Positions 40,964 through 50,089 of a stretch of 55,848 bases of DNA are shown piece after piece (position 1 is the stretch's first letter; each line of letters begins with the position of its first letter). The position numbers and the translations under genes were made by a program. The notes under the pieces were generated by a model. The model saw only the letters and a list, made by a program, of their open reading frames with translations. It made no database searches and was not told the origin of the DNA. This DNA is from an uncultured Lachnospiraceae bacterium (lineage in GTDB: Bacteria > Bacillota > Clostridia > Lachnospirales > Lachnospiraceae): assembly GCA_910586275.1 (NCBI GenBank), contig CAJUIM010000003.1, positions 1 to 55,848 of the forward strand, given 5' to 3'.

Positions 40964-42664
40964 CTAAATCCTCCTGTCCTTCCCTTCTGTCCAAAGTCCT
41001 GTCTTCAGGAAATGCTCTGCCTGTGCTTCCGCCTCTTTGATGATGCTTTCCTCATACCCCATCACGCCGAGCAGCTTAATGGCATTCCGTGTAGTCGCCC
41101 TTCCCTTCCGCAGCTGATAATTAAAGACTATATCATCCTCTTTTATCTCCTCTTCGAAATGATAGTTGTTATAGTAATTTTCCAGCAGATGCGTCAGCTC
41201 TATATCATGGGTTGCCGCAAAGCAGAGTACCTTTCTTCCGGCCAGACTTTTCAGAATCTGCGTAGAGGCGGCAATCCGCTCTACCGTATTGGTTCCCCGC
41301 AATACCTCGTCCACAAAGCAGAGCACGGGATTTGCCTCATCCGCCGAATGGTTCAGTATTCGCTTCAGAGATTTTATTTCCACAATGTAATAACTGTCCC
41401 CGCCGGCAAGATCGTCCTTCAGTGCCATGGAAGACATAATCCGATACAGCCCGCCGCTATAGCTGTCCGCAAGGCATGTATGAATGGTCTGTGCCAAAAT
41501 CGCATTGATGGCGACTGTTTTCAGGAATGTGGATTTCCCGGAAGCATTGGAACCGGTCAGCAGCACCCCACGGTCGGTCATAATATGATTCTTTACCGGA
41601 TTCCCTATCAGCGGGTGATAGCCGTTCTCTATCTGAAGCCTCCTGCCTGCATGGAACTCGGGCAGGCACCAGGCATCTTTGGAAGCCCGGTAACAGCCTA
41701 TGGCAATTATCGTCTCCATATAGCCTATCAATGTAATCATCCGGTCGATGCCTTCGCTGTTTTTCCTTACTTCTGCCAGCATACTGTTGAATTTTATCAA
41801 ATCCACATGAAAAACCATCCTTACATAATCCAAAAGCATTTCTATCGGATTCCCGGAAGCATTCATACGGGCCGAGGACATCAATATGGAAGACCCTGCC
41901 TTAAATTTCCCCATCCTCTTACGGCATTCCGTCAGTTCCTTCCGTTCTTTTTCCAACACAGGCACCGGCATTTTTTCCAGTTCTTCCGCATTTTCCAGCA
42001 GGCGGAAGATATAGGCAAAGCTGGTGATATACGGATCGATCTCGTTTTTCGTCTTAAAATAAGAAATCATATTGTAACATATGACGGTCACCAATGCCAA
42101 TATCCCGACCTGCACCGATTCCAGCATAAGCAGCAAAGACAGCCCAATAGCGGCATCCCCCAAAAGATGGCTGACGCTGCTTCTTTCGCCCAGCAAGTCC
42201 AAGTAATGAAGATAATCATAAATGGAATATTTTCCCGTCTTCCCGATCTGCGCAAAAAGCACCTGATATTTTATCCGGTTCTCACTGTTTTCCGTGAAAT
42301 ACCGTATCTGCCTCTCCATCTCTTCCGCATGTTCCGTATCCTGCATGGGTGTGCGCAGCAGATAATACAGATATTCCTCTCCTGCGGCAGAATATGTAAA
42401 GTTCATTTGTTGGAAAACCCTGTCCATGCCCAAATCATTCCAAGTAATGTCGTCAATATGAAAACCGCCCATATGTTCCTGATAATAGCGGGAAATCTTC
42501 TCCATTTCCTCCGGCCCATACTCTTCCCGCCTCCGCATCACTCCGTAATTTCCTCGGAGCCATTTCACAAAGTCAGCTTTTTTCCTGCGTTCGTCATACA
42601 ACCCTTTCAGCATAATCAGTACAATGATACCGAAAATCACCAATATAAGCATTATATATTCCAT
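40964..42664 (-). CDS. membrane-anchored MutS-like ATPase
   Basis: Protein of 566 residues. One membrane helix lies at about 4-20 and a hydrophobic pair at about 171-202. A MutS core-like helical region follows, then a MutS family V ATPase: Walker A LLTGSNASGKST (about 368-379), Walker B CFVDEVLRGTNTVER, and the D-loop histidine AATHDIELTHLL. It lacks the mismatch-recognition and connector domains of MutS1, so it is unlikely to be a mismatch repair protein. ATG 42664 has AGGAG 8 bases upstream and overlaps the end of the metallo-hydrolase gene. Role unknown; membrane anchoring suggests it acts on DNA or another polymer at the membrane. Confidence 0.85.
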   Translation of the reverse strand: MEYIMLILVIFGIIVLIMLKGLYDERRKKADFVKWLRGNYGVMRRREEYGPEEMEKISRYYQEHMGGFHIDDITWNDLGMDRVFQQMNFTYSAAGEEYLYYLLRTPMQDTEHAEEMERQIRYFTENSENRIKYQVLFAQIGKTGKYSIYDYLHYLDLLGERSSVSHLLGDAAIGLSLLLMLESVQVGILALVTVICYNMISYFKTKNEIDPYITSFAYIFRLLENAEELEKMPVPVLEKERKELTECRKRMGKFKAGSSILMSSARMNASGNPIEMLLDYVRMVFHVDLIKFNSMLAEVRKNSEGIDRMITLIGYMETIIAIGCYRASKDAWCLPEFHAGRRLQIENGYHPLIGNPVKNHIMTDRGVLLTGSNASGKSTFLKTVAINAILAQTIHTCLADSYSGGLYRIMSSMALKDDLAGGDSYYIVEIKSLKRILNHSADEANPVLCFVDEVLRGTNTVERIAASTQILKSLAGRKVLCFAATHDIELTHLLENYYNNYHFEEEIKEDDIVFNYQLRKGRATTRNAIKLLGVMGYEESIIKEAEAQAEHFLKTGLWTEGKDRRI

Positions 42665-43377
42665 AATTTAAACTCCTGTCCGGCCTGATAAATATCCGCA
42701 ATCCGCTCCTGATATTTCTTCCCGGCCTCTGTCTCCTTATACCGTCTTATGATTCCGTATTCTTCCCACATATGCATGGGGAATACATACTTTGCCCCCA
42801 CTTTCTCAAGAAAATAATCCATCCCCCAGCCAAAAGCCCCCTCCAGTCTGGGATCCAAAGGCACAAATGCAATGTCTGCCGCATATCCGCTGACAGAATC
42901 AATCTCCTTTTTGTAGTCCCGTTCCATATTTTCATTAAACGGGGAAGGCTCTCCCTCCCAATGCCACCAGTTCAGGTCCCCTGCATGGTAAATCAGCTTT
43001 CCTTCCGCGCGCACAAGAAACGCCACTCCCTCATCGGTGGAACGCAGAGACTTTATCCATAGGCCGTTCTCTTCCAACACTCCTCTTTTTGCCACTCTTG
43101 TAATCTTTTCCTTCATGGCGGCCGGTATGCCGTTTCTTTCCAGATATTTTTCACTTAGTTTTATATCGCTTCCGAAATAGAAATGTACCTTTTCATACTT
43201 TTGGGCCAAATCAAATATCTTATGGCTGAAATGATCCTGATGTTTGTGGGAAGCAAAGATATAAATGGGCTTCCCCTCCTCCCACTCCGGCAGTTCTCCC
43301 TTATAGTAGTCAAACAGAAGGATGCAATGTCCCAACTCCACGGCAAATCCGCTATGGTAAATATAAGTCACTTTCAT
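42652..43377 (-). CDS. metallo-beta-lactamase fold hydrolase (UlaG-like)
   Basis: Protein of 241 residues with the metal motif ASHKHQDHFS (HxHxDH), a later YHAGDLNWWHW aspartate and a terminal histidine in FPMHMWEEYG. Length and order match small UlaG-like MBL hydrolases, whose substrates range from phosphodiesters to lactones. ATG 43377 has GGAGGT 6 bases upstream, behind the promoter at 43407-43435. It is the first gene of the unit with the MutS-like ATPase, RNase HI and two-component genes; its stop overlaps the start of the MutS-like gene by 13 bases. Confidence 0.87.
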   Translation of the reverse strand: MKVTYIYHSGFAVELGHCILLFDYYKGELPEWEEGKPIYIFASHKHQDHFSHKIFDLAQKYEKVHFYFGSDIKLSEKYLERNGIPAAMKEKITRVAKRGVLEENGLWIKSLRSTDEGVAFLVRAEGKLIYHAGDLNWWHWEGEPSPFNENMERDYKKEIDSVSGYAADIAFVPLDPRLEGAFGWGMDYFLEKVGAKYVFPMHMWEEYGIIRRYKETEAGKKYQERIADIYQAGQEFKLWNI

Positions 43378-43406
43378 ACGGCTACCTCCAACTTTCCTCC
43401 TCCAAT

Positions 43407-43435
43407 AGAATATCCTGTTTTCGGGATAATATCAA
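43407..43435 (-). promoter_or_regulatory. promoter of the MBL-MutS-rnhA-LytTR-kinase unit
   Basis: TTGATA (43430-43435) and TATTCT (43407-43412) on the minus strand are 17 bases apart, 30 bases before the first start codon. Confidence 0.6.
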
Positions 43436-43470
43436 CCGGAAAGAAAGAATATTTTATCGTGCGTAATAAA

Positions 43471-43504
43471 AGACCCGAAAATGCAGCAACTGCGTTTCGG
43501 GTCT
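43471..43504 (-). terminator. intrinsic terminator after the GH78 gene
   Basis: AGACCCGAAA (43471-43480) pairs perfectly with TTTCGGGTCT (43495-43504); GCAG/CTGC adds an inner stem, and TTTTATT follows on the minus strand. It ends the rhamnosidase operon. Confidence 0.85.
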
Positions 43505-43550
43505 TTCTATTTCACTTTCACATTTTCTTCTTCTTTTTGCTAAGGTACGG

Positions 43551-45755
43551 TTATTCCGGTGTCGCAACGTAATTAAATTCCCCGGCCTCCACCTGCTCCA
43601 CCCTGCCGTCCGGAAGGTGAATCTCAGCTTCCACAGGCACGGATACCGTGACTATCAGTTTCTCCCCTTCATAATGCCATGCCGACTTAATCTCTCCTGC
43701 CCTGGAAAGATAGCTTCCTGACACGCTGCCTAAGCGTTTATCCGCATATGGCTGGATTCTCACTTTCTTAAATCCCGGTTCCAATGGCCGGATGCCTAAG
43801 ATATACTGATAATAAAATTCTCCCACGCTGCCGAAAGCATAATGATTAAAGGAAACCATATTATCGTCCGTTATCTTGTCCTCATTGACAGTCCCATCCT
43901 CCCGGATTGCATCCCACCGCTCCCAAGTAGTGGTTGCTCCCCGGTTGATCTGGTACATCCATCCCGGGCAGCCCTCCTGCAGCAGGATATCATAGGCCAG
44001 TTCCGTTTCCCCTGCCTCAATCAGCATGGGAAGCAAATGCTCCGTTGCAAAGAATCCGGTCGTCAGCCCGTCCCGGCGGACATTTTCCGCATACTTCCTC
44101 AGAACCTTCCGACGCAGTTCCCCTTCCGGAATGACAAATTTCAAAGCCATGATGTAAGCCGACTGGTAGTCATCAGCCACCTCCCCGTCTTCCTTCACAA
44201 ACATCTGTATATAAGCATCCCTGGTATCTTGGTACTGTCTGCCGAAACGCTGCGCATCCTCTTCCAGCCCAAGCGCTTCTGCCGTTTCGCTTACCACTTT
44301 CAAGTCATGTACGATAAAAGCATTGGAAATGGGATTATTATGCTGCGCCTGCCATGCCATGTCCTTTCCCAGCGCCAGCCAGTCGCCCAAAGATACTCCA
44401 AGCCATAAATTCTTCCCTTCCATCTTGCGTATTTCGGCCTCTGCGAACATTTTCATGCTTTCATACTGTGCAGGAAGGGCTTCCTCATTCCCAAACTGCC
44501 AGTACATCATTTCCGGCAGGATGGTGACGGCATTCCCCCATCCAAGCATATTGACAAATCCAATGCCCGCCGGGCCGGTCTGCGGCACGGTGGCACAGAC
44601 ATAGCCTTCCGAGTTGTCCAACTGACCCAATTCCAGATCCCGCAGGAAATTCACCCAGAAACGGTCGGTGTCAAAATTATAGGCACCGGTAAGCGCATAG
44701 ACCTGACCGTCTCCGGTATATCCCATCCGTTCATCCCTCTGGGGACAGTCGGTAGGCACCTCCACATAATTGGATTTCTGTCCCCAGACCTGATTATCAT
44801 AGAGTTTCTGCACCTTTTCGTTTTCACAGGCAAAATGCCCCGTCCTTTTCATATCCGTATAGAGCGCATAAGCCTTTATCATCCCCGGCCGGTATTCCGC
44901 CCCCGATAATTCCATATACCGGAATCCCATATAGGTAAACCTGGGGCGGTACTTCTTTTTCTCCCTGCCGGCATGATATACTACCGTTGCTTTCGCTTTC
45001 CTTAAATTTGCGGTATACAGGCTTCCGTCAGGATTCAGTATTTCCCCGTGGCGGACGGTCACCGTTTCATTCCCCAGAAACTCCGGGTCAATTTCCACGA
45101 TGCCGGCAAAATTCTGCCCGAAATCCAAGATGGTCCTGCCCCCCGATACCGTTACTTCCCGCACCGGCATCTCTTCCTGCACATGCACTTCCGTCAATGT
45201 TTTCTCCAGCGCAAAATCCGTTTTCCCTGCAAAAACAGCCGGATGGCCGATTATGTCTCCGCACCCGCGGGCAAAATAAATCTCACCGTCATATTCACCT
45301 GCATACTCATAAGGAGATTCCAGTTCCTCCGCATCCGTGCCGGAATGAATTGCTTTCTCCTCCCCGTCGGCAAACTTCATCCGCAAAATCCAGGAAACGG
45401 CAGGCTTTTCCCCATAAATCTGCGTTTTATTTTCACAGAGGAACCTTCCGCAATACCAACCCTGCCCCAGATAAACGGTCAGTTCGTTTTCCTCCCCGTC
45501 TCCGCCGGACAAAAGATCCGTCACATCATGCTCCTGATAAAGGACACGGCGGGGATAATAGGTATAGCCGGGAGCAAACATCTGCTCTCCCACTTTCTTT
45601 CCGTTGATTTCCGCCTCGTAAACTCCGAGTGCGGTAGAAAGAAGCACGGCGTTCACTACTTTTTTCCCGCAAAACTTCTGACGGAAAACCGCCACCTCCC
45701 CCTCTTTATAGTCTCTGTCTATCGTAATGAAATATTTTTTCAGTTCTTCCTGCAT
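43551..45755 (-). CDS. GH78 alpha-L-rhamnosidase
   Basis: Cytoplasmic glycosidase of 734 residues with no signal peptide. N-terminal beta domains (carbohydrate-binding-like, with TALGVYEAEINGKKVGEQMFAPGYTYY) precede the alpha/alpha barrel. The catalytic signature VPTDCPQRDERMGYTGD holds the general acid E342, and WERWDAIREDGTVN lies later in the active site. It should release terminal alpha-L-rhamnose from plant glycosides or pectic oligosaccharides. ATG 45755 with AAAGGA is preferred over 45815. It is the last gene after a GPH symporter and a GH2 enzyme, so a rhamnose-capped beta-glycoside is the likely substrate. Confidence 0.93.
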   Translation of the reverse strand: MQEELKKYFITIDRDYKEGEVAVFRQKFCGKKVVNAVLLSTALGVYEAEINGKKVGEQMFAPGYTYYPRRVLYQEHDVTDLLSGGDGEENELTVYLGQGWYCGRFLCENKTQIYGEKPAVSWILRMKFADGEEKAIHSGTDAEELESPYEYAGEYDGEIYFARGCGDIIGHPAVFAGKTDFALEKTLTEVHVQEEMPVREVTVSGGRTILDFGQNFAGIVEIDPEFLGNETVTVRHGEILNPDGSLYTANLRKAKATVVYHAGREKKKYRPRFTYMGFRYMELSGAEYRPGMIKAYALYTDMKRTGHFACENEKVQKLYDNQVWGQKSNYVEVPTDCPQRDERMGYTGDGQVYALTGAYNFDTDRFWVNFLRDLELGQLDNSEGYVCATVPQTGPAGIGFVNMLGWGNAVTILPEMMYWQFGNEEALPAQYESMKMFAEAEIRKMEGKNLWLGVSLGDWLALGKDMAWQAQHNNPISNAFIVHDLKVVSETAEALGLEEDAQRFGRQYQDTRDAYIQMFVKEDGEVADDYQSAYIMALKFVIPEGELRRKVLRKYAENVRRDGLTTGFFATEHLLPMLIEAGETELAYDILLQEGCPGWMYQINRGATTTWERWDAIREDGTVNEDKITDDNMVSFNHYAFGSVGEFYYQYILGIRPLEPGFKKVRIQPYADKRLGSVSGSYLSRAGEIKSAWHYEGEKLIVTVSVPVEAEIHLPDGRVEQVEAGEFNYVATPE

Positions 45756-45818
45756 CTTATCCCGTCCTTTCTTACAGGCCGTTTGGCCCACCCCGAACCC
45801 GTTCCCGAAATCCATAGG

Positions 45819-48050
45819 CTAATCCGATACCTTCTTAATCTTCTGCAGCGCATCGTTCAAAGCCCTTATCTCTTCCGGCTTTATAAGATCCCCTACCTGC
45901 TTTAACATGCTCTGCAATGTCATCCGCTGCAGCATCCGCTGCAGTGCGGGGTTATCTTTGACGCTCTCCGCCACATCCCCCCGGCTGGAAGCCGTCTTTT
46001 CCGTGATTTTCTGTACAATGGCATTTGCCTCCGGGCTTTTCGCTATCTCACCCAACGTATCCCCCACGGAATAGCAGTCTGCATGAAAGTCTTCCTTATC
46101 AAACCAATTTACGATATCCCTTTCCTTCACAAAGAGATAATCCTTATTTGGCTCGGCTGCCTTTTTCACCGTTATTTCATCCCTGCATTCCCCGGCCTGC
46201 GCCGTAATCCTATGGGTTCCTGAAAGAGGAACCTGAAAACGGAAAATCCTGCTGCCCGTCTGCTCCTGCACAAACCTGCCGTCCACATAAAGTGCCACGG
46301 ACGGCTGATTGGAGTACACTTTCACTTCCGTCATATCTTCCGCCCTGTCCACATACCGACGGCCGCACAGCCGGACAAAAGCCTCTCTGCCCCAATAGGC
46401 CTTGTACAGATAGAAAGCGTCCTTTTTCGTCTGCCGATCCATAGTTACCAACCCTTTCTGGTTCTCCCCATGTTTGCCTCCCTCATCCCTGCCGTCTGCG
46501 GCAAAATCAAACAGATTCCATACATGAGTCGCCCAGAGCCACGGCCGGCCTTCGATCATATGCAGCATATGTTCATGATACAGACACTGATATTCCTCCG
46601 TGTAATCCCCCCTGTCCGGCGATGAGGAATGATATGCCGGATTTGCATCCGCCCCATATTCGGAGAACCCGATACACCGGTCCGGATAGGTTCTATGGTA
46701 TTCGTCAAAGAACTCATCGGTCTGCCCCATTTCACCCAGATACCAGCCGAAGTATAGGTTATAGCTGTTTATATCCGGTATTTCCAGTATCGGGCTGTCC
46801 GTCTCCAGCATAAATACATTAGCCATTACCGTTTTCCTCGTACGGTCCAGCTCATGACAGATCCGGTTCAGTTCCCTATGATTCTCCAAGAGTTCCTCGT
46901 TCACTGCGCTGGCTGCCGTAATCTCGTTGGAAAGCCCCCAGCAGACAATGGACGGATGATTATAATTCTGAACGACCAGTTCCCGCATCTGGCACAGTGT
47001 ATTTTCCCTTCCCCCGCTCATATGCATGGTGATATAAGGAATTTCCGCCCATGCCACAATTCCGTTCTCGTCACACAAGTCATAGAATTCCTGTGCATGC
47101 TGATAATGTGCCAGCCGCACCGTATTGGCCCCTATTTCCTTTATCATCTCCATATCTTCCCGGTGCATGGCAGATGTCAGCGCATTTCCCGCTCCTGCCC
47201 TGTCCTGATGCCGGCTTACCCCGCGCAGCGGATAAGAACGCCCGTTCAGGAAAAATCCCTTCTGGGGATCTATGCGGAAATCCCTGCAGCCGAAACGCGT
47301 CTCCGCCGCATCCCCACCCTCCAATTCTGCCTTGGCGGAATAGAGGTAAGGATCGTCCACGCCATCCCAAAGATGAACATTCTCCAGAATGAATTCCGCC
47401 CTTGCATAGCCGTCCTGAACCGGAATCCGTTTCGTTTCTTCCGCCACAGTGACAGCCACTTGCTTTGCGCTGCCTTCCGCCCAGATTTCCACCGTGACGG
47501 ATGCGGATGGCTGCTCCCCCGCTTTTTCCGCCAATGTCACTTTCGGCGTAACCTTAATGCCGTCCCCGCCGCAATAGTTCATGGTGAAATGATTTTCCGG
47601 CACTATGACCAGGCGCACCATGCGGTACAGCCCGCCATAAAAAGTAAAATCTGCTTTCTGCGGATATATCGATCCATTGTCCGAATTATCCACGGCAACT
47701 GCCAGCCGGTTATCTTTGCCTGTGGCATGTTCGGTAATGTCCACACGGAAACGGGAATACCCGCCCTCATGGCGCGCCAGCTTTTCCTCGTTTATATACA
47801 CTTCCGCAGTCATGGCTGCACCGTCAAATTCCAGATATGCCCTTTCCCCCTTTTCCAATGCGGGCATCTCCAAATGCAGGCAGTACCAGCAGGTTCCTCT
47901 GTAATAATCATTTCCTCCATCCTGTCCGTCCGCCGCATTCCATGTATGGGGCAGGCTCACCGGAGTTCCCCCCACGGCAGCGGCCTCCCCGGCATCCTCT
48001 GCGTTTCTGACAAATCTCCAGTTATCCTTTAATTCCGTTATTCTTCTCAC
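45819..48050 (-). CDS. GH2 beta-galactosidase/beta-glucuronidase-type glycosidase
   Basis: Cytoplasmic GH2 enzyme of 743 residues. A sugar-binding domain, Ig domain and TIM barrel are in the usual order. The acid/base lies in CWGLSNE (E376) and the nucleophile in GFSEYGAD (E464). The RGVSRHQDRAG motif is typical of beta-galactosidase-like members. The last 90 or so residues form a charged helical tail (NALQRMLQRMTLQSMLKQ-like, from about 650) outside the common fold. The start is a GTG at 48050 with AAGGAGG 9 bases upstream and 14 bases after the symporter stop; the longer reading from 48146 overlaps that gene without a site. It probably removes galactose or a related sugar exposed by the rhamnosidase, or vice versa. 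Confidence 0.9.
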   Translation of the reverse strand: MRRITELKDNWRFVRNAEDAGEAAAVGGTPVSLPHTWNAADGQDGGNDYYRGTCWYCLHLEMPALEKGERAYLEFDGAAMTAEVYINEEKLARHEGGYSRFRVDITEHATGKDNRLAVAVDNSDNGSIYPQKADFTFYGGLYRMVRLVIVPENHFTMNYCGGDGIKVTPKVTLAEKAGEQPSASVTVEIWAEGSAKQVAVTVAEETKRIPVQDGYARAEFILENVHLWDGVDDPYLYSAKAELEGGDAAETRFGCRDFRIDPQKGFFLNGRSYPLRGVSRHQDRAGAGNALTSAMHREDMEMIKEIGANTVRLAHYQHAQEFYDLCDENGIVAWAEIPYITMHMSGGRENTLCQMRELVVQNYNHPSIVCWGLSNEITAASAVNEELLENHRELNRICHELDRTRKTVMANVFMLETDSPILEIPDINSYNLYFGWYLGEMGQTDEFFDEYHRTYPDRCIGFSEYGADANPAYHSSSPDRGDYTEEYQCLYHEHMLHMIEGRPWLWATHVWNLFDFAADGRDEGGKHGENQKGLVTMDRQTKKDAFYLYKAYWGREAFVRLCGRRYVDRAEDMTEVKVYSNQPSVALYVDGRFVQEQTGSRIFRFQVPLSGTHRITAQAGECRDEITVKKAAEPNKDYLFVKERDIVNWFDKEDFHADCYSVGDTLGEIAKSPEANAIVQKITEKTASSRGDVAESVKDNPALQRMLQRMTLQSMLKQVGDLIKPEEIRALNDALQKIKKVSD

Positions 48051-48064
48051 TGTACCGTTCCTCC

Positions 48065-49543
48065 TTATGATGCCTTCTGCATTGCTGCTTTCTTTTCCGC
48101 AATCCGTTTCTGAACCTCTACCATTTCTTCTTTTCCCAAAGAGCATTTACGCATGGCAATCAATGTAACCCCCCAACCAAGCAGGGGAAATCCGTACATC
48201 AGCACCATAGTCATCCAGAAAATGCCGCCCGTCAGTTCATCCGTAGGCTGCGGCATCGTCTCCCGATAGCCGATCAGCGCAACCGCACCGGTGGCAATCA
48301 ATGCACTGACCGAAGATACCAGCTTGTCTATCAGACTATAGACACCGGATACCACTGCCGGAATATATTTGCCGCCCCGGTTCAGTTCGAAATCAATGAC
48401 ATCGGCCATAAAAGCATTGTTGCCGGTGGTTACGCACATCTTCGTCCCGTTCAGAGCCAATGTCAGGACGACATAGATTGCCATCAGAGGAAAAGCCGTG
48501 GAAATATTGCGTGTCTTTCCGCCCATATGTAACAAAACAAAGAAAAGAATAGATGCACAGGTTACATAGATGCACATATATGTCCAAGTAACGATTGTCT
48601 TCTTATTGCCATGCTTCCCTGCATACTTTGCCCCCACCACCGCAAACAGAATGGAAGGCAGGATGCTAACCGTAGTCAGCGTAGTGGAAATCGACATATC
48701 GCCTATAACAATCCCGCCCAGCATCGTGCCGATAATCGTCTGACTGGCTACCTGCTGCGCAATCTTGTCGGAAGCGCCGGAGGCGATATAACACTGCAGG
48801 GGGCGGTTCTTCCGCAGCACTTCCAACATATCCCGAAGTCTCAGTTTCTCTTTCTTCACCGTAGTGCCCGTAAAATTTTCCGGCCGGTCAAACTCCGATA
48901 TGCCGATGCAGGCAGCAATCAGCCCAATCGCTGACACGGCAACCGTCACCCAGCAGACAGCGGACAGAAATTCCAGATTAAACCCGCCATACTTCGGCAT
49001 CAGCACTACATAAAAAACCATGCTTAAAGTAATGGGTACCACATAATTGAAAATCGTGCTCCATACGCCCACCATAGGCCTCTGCTTCGGGTCATTGGTC
49101 ATAAGTGCATACAGCGTCTGTCCGGTCATATTATAAAGCGTATATCCTATAATATACAACATATACAGCAGCACGAAAACCGCAATGCCATGTCCTTTGC
49201 CCGCTGCCCAGCTGAACATCATCAGCGTAGCCAATACCATAATCAGCCAGCCGGAAGCCAGCAGAATACGGACTTTGCCGAAACGGGTATTTACCTTGTC
49301 ATAAATAAAAGCCAGCATCGGATCCGTCACCGCATCAAAAATACGGGTAAAAGTCAAAATCCCCCCCACTGCCACCGTCGCGATGCCGAATCCGATACTG
49401 GCGCTATAGCTTGCCATTCCTATCAGGCTATAAAATCCCATGCCCACAAAACCACTGGCTGCCACCATGATAATCTGCCATAATTTGGCACGGCGGTACT
49501 GTACGCCGTCCATTTGGCTTTGACTTACTTTGTTTCGAGCCAT
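48065..49543 (-). CDS. GPH family glycoside-pentoside-hexuronide symporter
   Basis: Membrane transporter of 492 residues with about twelve helices and the MFS_2/GPH pattern FTRIFDAVTDPMLAFIYDKVNTRFGKVR between helices 2 and 3. GPH proteins import glycosides with Na+ or H+. AAAGGAGG lies 8 bases upstream of ATG 49543. It heads the symporter-GH2-GH78 operon and is divergent from a small protein and an AraC regulator. It therefore probably imports the intact rhamnose-containing glycoside for cleavage inside the cell. Confidence 0.92.
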   Translation of the reverse strand: MARNKVSQSQMDGVQYRRAKLWQIIMVAASGFVGMGFYSLIGMASYSASIGFGIATVAVGGILTFTRIFDAVTDPMLAFIYDKVNTRFGKVRILLASGWLIMVLATLMMFSWAAGKGHGIAVFVLLYMLYIIGYTLYNMTGQTLYALMTNDPKQRPMVGVWSTIFNYVVPITLSMVFYVVLMPKYGGFNLEFLSAVCWVTVAVSAIGLIAACIGISEFDRPENFTGTTVKKEKLRLRDMLEVLRKNRPLQCYIASGASDKIAQQVASQTIIGTMLGGIVIGDMSISTTLTTVSILPSILFAVVGAKYAGKHGNKKTIVTWTYMCIYVTCASILFFVLLHMGGKTRNISTAFPLMAIYVVLTLALNGTKMCVTTGNNAFMADVIDFELNRGGKYIPAVVSGVYSLIDKLVSSVSALIATGAVALIGYRETMPQPTDELTGGIFWMTMVLMYGFPLLGWGVTLIAMRKCSLGKEEMVEVQKRIAEKKAAMQKAS

Positions 49544-49627
49544 AACAAAATCCTCCTTTGAATTTTCACACTATGCCGTTTCCTTTGGTAAAATAATTAT
49601 ATAAAAACCGTTTTTTCCATGTGTTCA

Positions 49628-49730
49628 AATTCCAAGGAATTCTTTCGCTGTTTCATGATTGTTAAAAGATATGAAACATTTATTTTTTTACAGAAAACCG
49701 AATTACTTAACATTTCCCGCCGCGTTTCAT
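49628..49730. promoter_or_regulatory. candidate operator cluster in the divergent control region
   Basis: The 234-base gap 49544-49777 holds AATTCCAAGGAATT (49628-49641, 6-bp arms), an inverted pair TGTTTCAT/ATGAAACA (49649-49656 and 49671-49678) and a third GTTTCAT (49724-49730). A TATACT at 49731-49736 could be the -10 for the plus-strand genes. These may be sites for the AraC regulator encoded at 50090. Confidence 0.4.
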
Positions 49731-49777
49731 GTATACTGAAAATACAAAAATCAGAAAATGTCACAGGAGGTGTTCTT

Positions 49778-50008
49778 ATGCACATGAAAAACAATATCAA
49801 TATCATAAATTTCCTGAAACAGGTTCAGAACTGCAGCTCCGAAGTATTGTTTGAGACACCGGAAGGCGACCGCATTGCACTGAAATCCACTCTAAGCCAA
49901 TATATCTTCTGCACCATAGCCTCCAACCCGGAACTTCTCCAAAGCGGAATCATCCGATTTGAAAAGGAAGAGGATAAAATACTTCTGGCCGATTTTTTGT
50001 ACGGGTGA
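49778..50008 (+). CDS. small conserved-type protein of unknown function
   Basis: Soluble protein of 76 residues with the start MHMKNNINIINFLKQVQNCSSEVLFETPEGDRIALKS in a style seen in short Clostridia proteins. I cannot assign a function. It has no membrane helix and no cysteine motif. ATG 49778 has CAGGAGGT 6 bases upstream, a strong site that argues against the longer reading from 49619. The AraC gene starts 81 bases after its stop on the same strand, so they may share a transcript. Confidence 0.7.
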   Translation: MHMKNNINIINFLKQVQNCSSEVLFETPEGDRIALKSTLSQYIFCTIASNPELLQSGIIRFEKEEDKILLADFLYG

Positions 50009-50089
50009 CAGACGCCCATAAAGGGCAGCAGGCATACGAAAACACTGTATATATGAAAGATAGAAAGAACATACAGAAATGAGGAAACT

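Noticed and set aside
40964..42664. MutS mismatch repair protein
   Set aside because: The ATPase is MutS-type, but membrane helices are present and the mismatch-binding domain is missing, so the symbol mutS would mislead.
41012..42688. 558-codon open frame on the plus strand
   Set aside because: Antisense shadow of the MutS-like gene with no supporting start site.
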